DNA from: BJGV01 sp964013575
GTDB taxonomy: Bacteria > Pseudomonadota > Gammaproteobacteria > Burkholderiales > Nitrosomonadaceae
DNA length: 64,000 bases
Reading direction: 5' to 3'
Assembly (NCBI GenBank): GCA_964013575.1
Contig: CAXGWP010000004.1
Coordinates: 1-64,000, forward strand
Positions 44,520 to 53,051 of the stretch are shown here, piece after piece; within the stretch, counting starts at the first letter, position 1, and every line of letters begins with the position of its first letter. The notes beneath the pieces are model-generated. The model saw only the letters and a program-made list of their open reading frames with translations, was not told the origin of the DNA and made no database searches. Position numbers and translations under genes: made by a program.

Positions 44520-45331
44520 TTTGAGAACCCTTCTAAAAATTGTTTTGTGGAGTAGCACGCCTCCTCACAAGCTTGCATGAACATATTTATATTTCTTTTT
44601 TCAAGATTGGCAGATAATGAATTTATAAGTTCAAGTGAAAAATAATCCCCTGCCCCAACATTCCAGTTATTGAGAATAGGTTCATAATGTGGGTTTGAAA
44701 ACAAATGTTCATTATTTTTATGTATGATTTTAATGTTTTTGGGCGAATGGATTAAACGGGTCTGTTCGATTGGTATTGAGAGATTTCTTTCTATTTCATA
44801 ATTTTGCAATATATGGTAACTATCATTCGATGTAATAAGTAAATCAGTTTGTGATAAATTAAATTCAAAAATATTATTATCTATAAGTTGTGACCCGCCA
44901 TTGAAAATGGAAATTATAGATTTCTTACGTTTAATCACCTTTCGTGGAATACTTTCCAAATAAAATAATACTTGATTAGATGATGTATACGTGGAAATTG
45001 GACTAAAGAGGTCCTTGTCAACATTTTTTTCTATGATTGATAACCTGCTGTCCCTATCAACCACCTTTAAAATTAAAGCCTTTACATCGCTACACTCATC
45101 AATTGAGCAAATTATTTTATGATATTGTGGCTCAATTATTTGCTTTGCCTCTCGAGAACAATATAGAAGTAAAGAAAATTTAAATTTTGCAATTTGTTCA
45201 ACGACATTCATTACGCCTCCATAGGAGCGCTTGAATGAAGATACTATTTCTGAATTTGTATTTTTTATATCAATTTCGCAATCTGGAATTAAATCTAGAT
45301 AATTTCTTCCATGTATTATTAGTTTGGCCAT
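44516..45331 (-). CDS. diverged PfkB-family sugar kinase
   Basis: This 271-residue protein has the PfkB landmarks only: YGGVMNVV (37-44) for the N-terminal sugar-binding motif and NVGAGDYFS (224-232) for the GAGD anion hole and catalytic aspartate. Overall it is short and diverged from ribokinase or HldE. It starts one base after the KdsC-like gene and overlaps the fusion gene by four bases. Together with phosphatase, isomerase and nucleotidyltransferase functions it fits a sugar 1-kinase step of an activation pathway. The substrate is unknown. Confidence 0.7.
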   Translation of the reverse strand: MAKLIIHGRNYLDLIPDCEIDIKNTNSEIVSSFKRSYGGVMNVVEQIAKFKFSLLLYCSREAKQIIEPQYHKIICSIDECSDVKALILKVVDRDSRLSIIEKNVDKDLFSPISTYTSSNQVLFYLESIPRKVIKRKKSIISIFNGGSQLIDNNIFEFNLSQTDLLITSNDSYHILQNYEIERNLSIPIEQTRLIHSPKNIKIIHKNNEHLFSNPHYEPILNNWNVGAGDYFSLELINSLSANLEKRNINMFMQACEEACYSTKQFLEGFSK

Positions 45332-45332
45332 G

Positions 45333-45893
45333 CTATTTATTCATGTCAGCTGAACTGGCTTCCATGGCATCTAGCTCTTCAACGCGCATCAAAAGTGAGT
45401 CCAGGTCTGTAATAGGATGAGATTCTAGGTAGCGTTCTAGCATTTTTGATACAAAATATTCGCCACTTATTGCGTCAATCTCAATATTAGCGAAAGATTT
45501 TGTTACAGGTAATGCATTGGAAGGTACGCTGACATATCCTGCTTCCTTCATTGCGGCTATGTCAAAAACATCATCACCTGCAAACCAAATTTTTTTGAGT
45601 TGTACGTTTTTATCTTTAGCTATTTGACGTAGAACTTTTCCTTTATCTAATATTTTGCCATTTGGGCTTCTAGATATAATGGTTTCTAAATTACGCTTTT
45701 CAGAAAGGAAGAGGTTATTTGCATCACCAGTTATTAGAACGACATCTATGCCCATTGCTTTAAACATTTTAAGGGCAGTGAAATCAATATCAGGGAACGA
45801 TTTCCCAATAACCTCACCATTTATTGTGTAATTCTTTTTACCATCAGTTAAAATTCCATCAACATCTAATATTAATAATTCGATTTTTTCCAA
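45333..45893 (-). CDS. KdsC-like HAD phosphatase
   Basis: This 186-residue protein is a HAD phosphatase of the KdsC type, without a cap domain. The nucleophile and acid are D10 and D12 in LILDVDGILTDGKK; ITGDA is motif II and FAGDDVFDIAAMKEAG is motif III. It is the first gene of the minus-strand operon that runs down to 35107, so its promoter must lie in 45894-46140. KdsC removes phosphate from Kdo 8-phosphate, but no Kdo genes are adjacent, so here it probably acts on another sugar phosphate. Confidence 0.85.
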   Translation of the reverse strand: MEKIELLILDVDGILTDGKKNYTINGEVIGKSFPDIDFTALKMFKAMGIDVVLITGDANNLFLSEKRNLETIISRSPNGKILDKGKVLRQIAKDKNVQLKKIWFAGDDVFDIAAMKEAGYVSVPSNALPVTKSFANIEIDAISGEYFVSKMLERYLESHPITDLDSLLMRVEELDAMEASSADMNK

Positions 45894-46140
45894 TATGGTC
45901 CACCATTTTTGTGAATGACAATCATTTGATTATATAAATTAATACTATAAATATAGTCATCTGGCAATATTTATCATTGAATATATTAATGGTAGATGTA
46001 TATTAGTTGTAAATACTTACTGGGGTTTTTCATTTGGTCTTCGCCGGGTATTATTTCTTGATAGTCTTTCTAATTCATGGAGAGTTAGTGGGTTGTGTGT
46101 TTAATTTTCTTCTATGGGATTTTAACGTAGAATGCAGAAA

Positions 46141-46216
46141 GCCTTGGTAGCTCAGTGGATAGAGCGACCCCCTCCTAAGGGGTAGGTCGCAAGTTCGATT
46201 CTTGCCCAGGGCACCA
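46141..46216 (+). tRNA. tRNA-Arg (anticodon CCU)
   Basis: A full 76-base cloverleaf can be drawn. The acceptor stem GCCTTGG pairs with CCAGGGC (one G-U pair), the D stem is GCTC/GAGC, the anticodon stem ACCCC/GGGGT holds loop CTCCTAA with anticodon CCT, and the T arm GCAAG-TTCGATT-CTTGC is standard. The CCA end is encoded. It reads AGG codons. It sits between the minus-strand operon and the flippase gene. Confidence 0.96.
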
Positions 46217-46411
46217 TATCATATATAAAAAGGTTAATTATAATAGGGTTTTTAGGTGAGCTGGCGTTTAATAGTGCTAGATGGTTAGGTTAAAGTATGA
46301 CACTGTAATGTTATCTAAATAATATTAGTAGCCGCTATATTTGGTTTAAGTATATGTGGGATACTTTTCTGTATCGTATCAATCTATCTTTTTTTTAAAT
46401 TTAGTTTTTAA

Positions 46412-47944
46412 ATGAAATTAACGCGAGTAGTACGGCATAATATTATTGCTAACTTTACTGGTAATATATCTAGGGGAATATTTAATCTAGCCTTTATTCC
46501 AGTTTATATTAAGCTCATGGGTGTGGAGGCATATGCCCTAATTGGCATTTTCATGTCATTAAGCGCCATATTTGTTTTATTAGATATGGGACTTAGTACG
46601 ACCTTGAGTCGTCAGTTATCTAGGTTGTCTGTTACAAAGAGTTCTGAGCATGAGTCACGTAATTTGGTGCGAACCTTTGAGATTGTTTACTGGTTAATTG
46701 GTATTTTAATTGGTGTCTCGGTGATAATTTTGGCCCCTTTTATTGCTGAAGACTGGATTAACTCAACTAATATTAGTACTGAAACAATTGAACAGGCGTT
46801 GCTTATTATGGGAATGCTCCTTGCATTTCAGTGGCCAAGGGCTATTTATATTGGTGGATTAGAGGGACTTCAGCGACAAGTTTTATATAATATCATTAAA
46901 ACACTTTCAATGTTGGCGCGTCATGTTGGGGCTGTGTTGGTGTTAATTTTTATTTCACCATCGATAATAAATTTCTTTTATTGGCAATCATTCGTTGCTT
47001 TAATTACTACAATAATTCTAGCGGTATCTTTGTGGAGATCACTTCCTAAATCTAATAAACATAGTAGGTTTGATAAGGCCCTATTTATAAAAAACTGGAA
47101 GTTTGTATCAGGGGTAGTGGGTATCTCGTTAGGAACTATTTTGCTAGGACAGATTGATAAAATTATACTTAGCAAAGTTCTTACATTAGAGGTATTTGGC
47201 TATTATATGTTAGCCACTACAATTGCGAACGTAATTATGAGCCTGGCATCTCCTATTCATACCGCATTGTTCCCTAAATTTTCACAGCTAGTTGTAAAAA
47301 AAGAGGAGAATAAAATATCAGATTTATATCACAAGGGATGTCAGTTAGCTTCAATCGTTATATTGCCTTTTACGGTTACAATGGTTTTTTTCTCAAAGGA
47401 GATTCTTGGCTTTTGGATTGGAGATCAATTTGTGGTCGATAATACCTATGTGCTGCTAAGTCTTTTACTTATCGTAATTACAATTAAAGCTTTTATGACA
47501 CTGCCCTATGCATTACAGCTTGCACATGGGTGGACCAAATTAGCATTTTATAAAAATTTTATTACTATAATTATTATGGCCCCATTAATGTTGTGGATAG
47601 TGGAAATATATCAAAGTGTTGGGGCAATTTGGGTCATGATTTCTCTTAATTTAGGGGCACTTATTGTTGAAATTATAATTATGCATAGAAGAATACTCAG
47701 AAATAAATATAAAAGACAATATATTTATGATGTATTTATTCCAATTTTAATAGTAAGTGGCCTAGGATTCATTATTCATGAAGTTTATATGGTTATGGAG
47801 CTGCATGAATCAAAGGTTATAACGTTTCTAGTAGTGATCAGTACATTTTGCTTGACTTATATAGGGTCAGCATTAGCAACAGGAAATTTAAATAGCAGAG
47901 TTCTATCATTATTAAAAACAAAGGGTGGGAAAACATTAGTTTAA
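46412..47944 (+). CDS. Wzx-type polysaccharide flippase (MATE-like, MOP superfamily)
   Basis: This 510-residue protein has about twelve to fourteen hydrophobic segments over its whole length and starts with the family-like NIIANFTGNISRGIFNLAFI, followed by MGLSTTLSRQLSRLS. It should move undecaprenyl-linked oligosaccharides across the inner membrane. It starts 195 bases after the tRNA gene and stands alone. The sugar cluster from 52 kb is a likely source of its substrate, which is inference. Confidence 0.85.
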   Translation: MKLTRVVRHNIIANFTGNISRGIFNLAFIPVYIKLMGVEAYALIGIFMSLSAIFVLLDMGLSTTLSRQLSRLSVTKSSEHESRNLVRTFEIVYWLIGILIGVSVIILAPFIAEDWINSTNISTETIEQALLIMGMLLAFQWPRAIYIGGLEGLQRQVLYNIIKTLSMLARHVGAVLVLIFISPSIINFFYWQSFVALITTIILAVSLWRSLPKSNKHSRFDKALFIKNWKFVSGVVGISLGTILLGQIDKIILSKVLTLEVFGYYMLATTIANVIMSLASPIHTALFPKFSQLVVKKEENKISDLYHKGCQLASIVILPFTVTMVFFSKEILGFWIGDQFVVDNTYVLLSLLLIVITIKAFMTLPYALQLAHGWTKLAFYKNFITIIIMAPLMLWIVEIYQSVGAIWVMISLNLGALIVEIIIMHRRILRNKYKRQYIYDVFIPILIVSGLGFIIHEVYMVMELHESKVITFLVVISTFCLTYIGSALATGNLNSRVLSLLKTKGGKTLV

Positions 47945-48168
47945 ATAAATATTAGTTATAGGGTTGTGCATTTTAGGATTTTATTAAAACACCATGTTAT
48001 TAATTAAATTGTATTCTATGCTTTTAATACGAATATTAAGTATTAAAATTAATAGTGGAATATTGATTCCGATTTTATTTGGGGTTTAATTGTGAAATCT
48101 AAATTGAGGGTTTTTATAGAAAAAAGAATTTGTCAATGTGTTTTTGTGTCTATGAATAGGCTAACTAT

Positions 48169-49800
48169 ATGATAGATAATTCTATTTGGCGCTGGATTGA
48201 CGATACGTTTCTTGATCTTGGGAGGCAGTTTCGTTGGACTTATCTACCTCCACTCATGGTATATCTTGCAGCAGGCATATCAGGGTTGACAGGAATAGTT
48301 GGGACTTTCTTTATTAAAGATTATCTTGATCTATCTGCTGCCTTCCTTGCTGGTTTGGCATTTTGGGCAGGTATTCCATGGGTGCTAAAAATGCCCCTTG
48401 GTCATTTGGTTGACTTGATGTGGCGCCAAAAAGCAATTCTAGTTTATATTGGTGCTGGATTGATAGCTCTTAGTATGGGGATCATGTATGGAATTATTGC
48501 TCATACTGAAGTGATGAATGAATTTCTTAAGATAGAGGCCTGGTTTGTTATTGCCTCCTTGCTTTCACCAACAGGATATGTTGTGCAGGATGTGGTTGCA
48601 GATGCAATGACTGTAGAGGCTGTGCCAACAATTGATGAGCAAGGAGACCCTTATCCAAATAATGAAATTAAGATGATGCACACAACAATGCAGACCCTTG
48701 GTCGTATAGCAATTATTGGGGGTTTGATTATAGTTTCCTTATTAAATATTACTATGTTTAAGGGTGTTGAGGACATGTCTGAGGATATGAAGATTTCCAT
48801 TTATGGAGATATATATTTGATGGCATTGATTATCCCAGTTATTTCTATTGTTGGAGTAATTCTTGCTGCTTATCTGTTTAAGCGCCGTGCTCGTGAATTA
48901 TATAGACAGGGTTATAATACTGAAAATATTGATAAAATGCTTTTTGCCCCGACTGGAGAAACACGGCCAAATTGGTGGATACTTGGTGGGAGCCTTATTT
49001 TTGCTGCATTTACATTAATTATGGGTATTAGTGAGATGCCGCTAGCACAAGAGATTATTTTTATAGGGTCGATGGGCATTGTTTTATTTGTAATGTATAG
49101 GTTGCTACTAGAGTTAGATTCTAGTATGCGTAGAATGTTAATTGGGACAGCAGTAATTATCTTTATATTTCGTGCGGTTCCATTGCATGGCCCTGGTTTG
49201 CTATGGTTTGAGATTGATGTGCTTGGATTTGATCAGCATTTTTTATCTATATTATCTTTGATTTCTTCTGTTCTCGCTCTTTTTGGCATGATATTGCTTC
49301 GGCCAATGATGGGGAGGCGCCCTATTAGTTTCGTGATTGTAGTTTTAACAATCGCAGGAGGCATACTTTCTTTACCTAATATTGGTCTTTATTATGGATT
49401 GCATGAATGGACTGCATTACATACTGGGGGAGTTGTTGATGCTCGATTTATAGCAATTATTGATACAGCAATAGAATCACCACTTGGTCAAGTCGCTATG
49501 ATTCCTATGTTAGCTTGGATTGCAAAAAATGCACCCCCCCACCTTAAAGCCACATTTTTTGCAGTAATGGCATCTTTTGTTAACCTTGCATTATCTGCTT
49601 CAAGCCTTGGAACCAAGTATTTAAATGAGATCTATCTGGTTACTAGGGAGGTTCGTGATCGAACTACTGATGTTATTAAGTCTGTAGCAGATTATAGTGA
49701 ACTGGGTACACTAATGATTGTGGTTGCAATAATTTCAATAACAGCACCTTTAATAATGGTTGTTTTGATTCAGCGCTCAGCGTTACGTACTCAGCAATAG
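48169..49800 (+). CDS. MFS-type transporter of the BT1/folate-biopterin kind
   Basis: This 543-residue protein has about twelve membrane segments and the start of the BT1/MFS group: YLAAGISGLTGIVGTFFIKD and WVLKMPLGHLVDLMWRQKAI, an MFS loop 2-3 motif equivalent. A soluble loop around 240-275 separates the halves. SPTGYVVQDVVADAMTVEAV is typical of BT1-like carriers. A C7 run (49533-49539) encodes part of NAPPHLKATF. The substrate cannot be told. Confidence 0.75.
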   Translation: MIDNSIWRWIDDTFLDLGRQFRWTYLPPLMVYLAAGISGLTGIVGTFFIKDYLDLSAAFLAGLAFWAGIPWVLKMPLGHLVDLMWRQKAILVYIGAGLIALSMGIMYGIIAHTEVMNEFLKIEAWFVIASLLSPTGYVVQDVVADAMTVEAVPTIDEQGDPYPNNEIKMMHTTMQTLGRIAIIGGLIIVSLLNITMFKGVEDMSEDMKISIYGDIYLMALIIPVISIVGVILAAYLFKRRARELYRQGYNTENIDKMLFAPTGETRPNWWILGGSLIFAAFTLIMGISEMPLAQEIIFIGSMGIVLFVMYRLLLELDSSMRRMLIGTAVIIFIFRAVPLHGPGLLWFEIDVLGFDQHFLSILSLISSVLALFGMILLRPMMGRRPISFVIVVLTIAGGILSLPNIGLYYGLHEWTALHTGGVVDARFIAIIDTAIESPLGQVAMIPMLAWIAKNAPPHLKATFFAVMASFVNLALSASSLGTKYLNEIYLVTREVRDRTTDVIKSVADYSELGTLMIVVAIISITAPLIMVVLIQRSALRTQQ

Positions 49801-49854
49801 GTTTAATCAAATACGAGTTTAAATAAGAAAATAGATTAATCATAATAGATAGTA

Positions 49855-50319
49855 TCAATCTTCTAATTTATTTAAAATTTTAGTTATTTCTATTTTTTTT
49901 CCTAATTGCTCAATAGCAGCAGAATCATACATGGCGATTATACGTTTTAACTCAAGAGCTATAGATTCATCATTTTTATTCTTATCTTTTAAGCCGCAAA
50001 ATCGCCCTATTTTAGCTAAATCTTTTGTGGTGGGCCACTCTTCTCCTGCTGGGGTTTTTGATATAATAAGTCTTAATGCAGTAGCTATCCATTCATCATG
50101 TTTGTTTGGCGGTATAACGGATTCTGATTTTTCTTTTCTAGTTGTGTGAAGGCCAAAAGCTTGATCAAGGCTTTTAGCCCTTCCATCCACATATGATTGA
50201 ATACATTCAGCAGCCCAAGATAAGGAGTCTTCTCCTGGTAATAAGGATGACTGCATGTTTAGGAAGATTCCAACACTAGTCAAGTCCTTCAGAATCTTTT
50301 TTTTATTTTTAGTGGCCAT
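49855..50319 (-). CDS. hypothetical protein
   Basis: I do not recognise this 154-residue protein. It is soluble and charged, with Lys-rich ends and no signal peptide; the middle PPNKHDEWIATALRLIISK looks helical. It starts at an ATG and converges on the transporter gene, with 54 bases between stops. Reading frame and start are credible but there is no functional clue from neighbours. Confidence 0.5.
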   Translation of the reverse strand: MATKNKKKILKDLTSVGIFLNMQSSLLPGEDSLSWAAECIQSYVDGRAKSLDQAFGLHTTRKEKSESVIPPNKHDEWIATALRLIISKTPAGEEWPTTKDLAKIGRFCGLKDKNKNDESIALELKRIIAMYDSAAIEQLGKKIEITKILNKLED

Positions 50320-50744
50320 AATTTTTAACTATTTTTTGCACGAGAGATAGACTATTTTATATATTTTACGACTATACTTGCATCTTATAACCTGTTTACG
50401 ATTATCTTTTAGATAGATATGATGCTTAAATATTTATACCATATGTATAAAATCTATTTTATTTGAATAAATCTTACCAGAATAGTGAGATTTGTTGCAA
50501 AGTGGGAAATATTGGCTTAATGGGCCCAGATTTGGTTATCTTAGTGGGAATAGTCAGCCAGTAAATTTTATACGCCTTTGTTTTAATATAGGTATTTTGG
50601 GGTCATTATCATAGAATATCTTTATGAAATATATGATAAAATTAGGCATTTATTGATTTCTTATATGCTGGTAATTGTATTTGGTTATGATTTTTAAAAT
50701 ATTTTATAAGTGAAATTATTGGTATCAATAGAAAGGGCCTGGGT
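50320..50744. other. 425-base gap, no gene seen
   Basis: AT-rich region upstream of the minus-strand hypothetical gene and downstream of the cytochrome gene. It should hold the promoter of the hypothetical gene. I see no tRNA or strong hairpin. Confidence 0.45.
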
Positions 50745-51050
50745 TTATTTAGGCTTACTATTTTCTAATATATATTTAGTTAGTCGTTTCGCTGATTCGC
50801 CCTTTATATTAGGGAAGGCAGGCATAGTCATGCCACCAGAGTGTATTTTTTTTAAGATGGCCTCTTGGTTTGATCTATTTGCGCTCAGCCGAATAACTGC
50901 ATCAATTTCAGGCTTATGACATTTGGTGCAGTTAAGGTTAAATATTTCTTCCCCACTCATTGTGCTTGGTGGAGTGTAGTTGTCTGTTTTAGAGCAGCCA
51001 GCTAATGAAATAATTAACCAAGCCATTGATATTAAATATAAGTTATTCAT
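50745..51050 (-). CDS. lipoprotein cytochrome c
   Basis: This 101-residue protein has a lipoprotein signal (MNNLYLISMAWLIISLAGC, lipobox cysteine C19) and one heme site, CTKCH at 41-45. A methionine in GGMTMPAFPNIKG is the likely distal ligand, as in small class I cytochromes. I chose the ATG at 51050 because it gives the lipobox at the right distance; a longer frame to 51119 has no signal-like start. It is a periplasmic membrane-tethered electron carrier and stands alone, divergent from the DUF3460 gene. Confidence 0.88.
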   Translation of the reverse strand: MNNLYLISMAWLIISLAGCSKTDNYTPPSTMSGEEIFNLNCTKCHKPEIDAVIRLSANRSNQEAILKKIHSGGMTMPAFPNIKGESAKRLTKYILENSKPK

Positions 51051-51308
51051 TTTTATGGCTTCATAGCCTAGTTTGTGATTTTTGAAAGTTGTATTATAAA
51101 ATAATTCGTTAGTACTCAAGATAAGGAATGCACTATATTATATAAATTATTTAAAAGAGGACTATTAAATAATTTTGTTAGAGTTTACAGAAAAAATGAA
51201 AGTTATTACTTATAAATTTGTGTTTATACTTTCATAGACTTCTGTTTTTAGAACTTGTAAGATAATTTACTTCTGTATATAAATTTTTAACTTTTATAAG
51301 AATTAATC

Positions 51309-51491
51309 ATGGACTTGTACGAATCTGATCATACTAAATTTATAAAAGGGTTCTTGAATAAGAATCCAGAGTTAAGCATAAAGCAGAAAGAGGCTCGTGC
51401 TATTTGGTGGGACAAGAAATTGGATAAAGATGAACGGAAACGCTTTAAAGAGTCTAATGTTCCTCAGAAGGCTTATGTCTATTTTAGCTAA
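51309..51491 (+). CDS. DUF3460 family small protein
   Basis: This 60-residue protein fits DUF3460: YESDHTKFIKGFLNKNPEL at the start, AIWWDKKLDKDE in the middle and VPQKAYVYF at the end, a pattern well known from Betaproteobacteria. Its function is unknown. It has its own 189-base upstream region shared with the divergent cytochrome gene. It supports the lineage call. Confidence 0.85.
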   Translation: MDLYESDHTKFIKGFLNKNPELSIKQKEARAIWWDKKLDKDERKRFKESNVPQKAYVYFS

Positions 51492-51799
51492 TATTAAAGA
51501 CTTATATGTTTTTTTATAAAGGGTGTGCTTAATATAGCTTATTTTTACCTTTTAGCACCTTTATGCGGTTTTTTATTTTAGTGTTTATGGGGGCTGGATT
51601 TGATAAATAGTAGTGGCAAGCTAGTATGGTTTATGTCTATATAATTAAGTGATAAGACATTATTTAACAGAATTTTATACCTAGGGTTATTAATATTAAA
51701 ATTAACTGCTGTATCGATTTATGATTTTCTTTTATTTTATGTGGAAATAGTAAATATAGGGCGGGCCCAAAAATAAAAAATTATAACAGCGGAGTAATT
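51492..51799. other. 308-base gap, no gene seen
   Basis: AT-rich intergenic DNA between the DUF3460 and acyl carrier protein genes. A GGAG ribosome-binding site stands before the acyl carrier protein start. No other element is supported. Confidence 0.45.
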
Positions 51800-52051
51800 A
51801 TGGATAATTTTGATAAAGTGAAAGATATTTTATCAGATGTGCTGGGAATAAATGAAAGGAAAGGCTCTATAACAGCAGATTCAAGTTTGTTAGGAGGTAT
51901 TCCAGAATTAGATTCGATGGCTGTTGTAAATCTTGTTGTGGCCTTAACAGAGCATTTTGATATAACAGTTAATGATGACGAGATTAATGCAAAAACCTTT
52001 GAGACTCTTGGTAGCCTTGTTTGTTTTGTTGAACAGAAATTAGCTGAATGA
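51800..52051 (+). CDS. stand-alone acyl carrier protein
   Basis: This 83-residue four-helix carrier has the phosphopantetheine attachment serine S39 in PELDSMAVVNLV. Acidic residues follow the usual pattern. It is not next to fatty acid genes; it lies about 220 bases ahead of the sugar cluster. Similar lone carriers occur in exopolysaccharide and exosortase loci of Betaproteobacteria, but no acyl ligase or exosortase is visible here. It may supply an acyl group for a sugar or lipid modification. Confidence 0.88.
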   Translation: MDNFDKVKDILSDVLGINERKGSITADSSLLGGIPELDSMAVVNLVVALTEHFDITVNDDEINAKTFETLGSLVCFVEQKLAE

Positions 52052-52274
52052 ACTAATCAAGTTAGTCATTTATAGTAGGCCTGCCTTATTATTTTCCACT
52101 CTGAGATTTAAATTAGCCGCATATACAGAAATAACGCCAAGCGGATTTAAATCTAGCTATTGATTTCTTTGTTTGTCTTGGTGAATTAAGCATAGCGGAG
52201 CAGAGAGAACTAATCTAAAATCAGTATATTCATGCATTTGATGGATTGTAATTTAATTTTAGAGTGTTTATAAA

Positions 52275-53051
52275 ATGAAAACAGTCATACTTGCAGGTGG
52301 TTTGGGAACACGAATTAGTGAAGAAACATCGGTTAGGCCAAAACCTATGATTGAGATAGGTGGCAGGCCAATTCTTTGGCATATCATGAAGGCTTATTCT
52401 GCACATGGTGTGAATGATTTTATAATTTGTTGTGGTTATAAGGGCTATGTGATTAAAGAATACTTTGCCAATTATTTTCTACATACATCAGATGTAACTT
52501 TTGATATGGCGGATAATAAGATGGAAGTACATCAACGCTATAAAGAGCCTTGGAAAGTTACATTGGTAGATACTGGTGAAGGTACTATGACAGGTGGTCG
52601 ATTAAAACGAGTGGCTTCTTATATTCAAGATGAAAAGGCTTTTTGCCTTACTTATGGAGATGGAGTAAGTGATGTTAATATCACAGAGCTCATAGAGTTT
52701 CACTATGCACACGGGCAGATGGCTACAGTCACTGCAGCCTATCCCCCCGGTCGTTTTGGTGCTCTTGATATTTGTTCAGACCAACAGGTTGCTTCTTTTA
52801 AAGAAAAGCCAAAAGGTGACAGTGGCATGATAAATGGTGGTTTTTTTGTGCTTTCACCTAAGGTTATTGGCCTTCTTGTTGGCGATCATACCCTGTGGGA
52901 ACGTGAGCCACTAGAAAGGCTGGCCGAATTAAATCAACTTAAAGCTTTTCAACATAAAGGGTTTTGGCAGCCAATGGACACCCTTCGTGACAAAATATTT
53001 CTTGAAGAACTTTGGCAATCTAACAAAGCGCCCTGGAAGGTGTGGACTTGA
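52275..53051 (+). CDS. rfbF: glucose-1-phosphate cytidylyltransferase
   Basis: RfbF makes CDP-glucose from CTP and glucose 1-phosphate, the entry to CDP-3,6-dideoxyhexoses. The 258-residue protein starts MKTVILAGGLGTRISEET and has RPKPMIEIGGRPILWHIMK. LTYGDGVSDVNI and NGGFFVLSPKVI are the metal and sugar sites. The order rfbF-rfbG-rfbH with overlapping ends is the same as in dideoxyhexose clusters. Confidence 0.95.
   Translation: MKTVILAGGLGTRISEETSVRPKPMIEIGGRPILWHIMKAYSAHGVNDFIICCGYKGYVIKEYFANYFLHTSDVTFDMADNKMEVHQRYKEPWKVTLVDTGEGTMTGGRLKRVASYIQDEKAFCLTYGDGVSDVNITELIEFHYAHGQMATVTAAYPPGRFGALDICSDQQVASFKEKPKGDSGMINGGFFVLSPKVIGLLVGDHTLWEREPLERLAELNQLKAFQHKGFWQPMDTLRDKIFLEELWQSNKAPWKVWT

Noticed and set aside
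49533..49539. C7 run in the BT1-like transporter gene as a phase switch
   Set aside because: Runs of seven G or C are common here, also in parB, mnmE and recA, so it is not distinctive.
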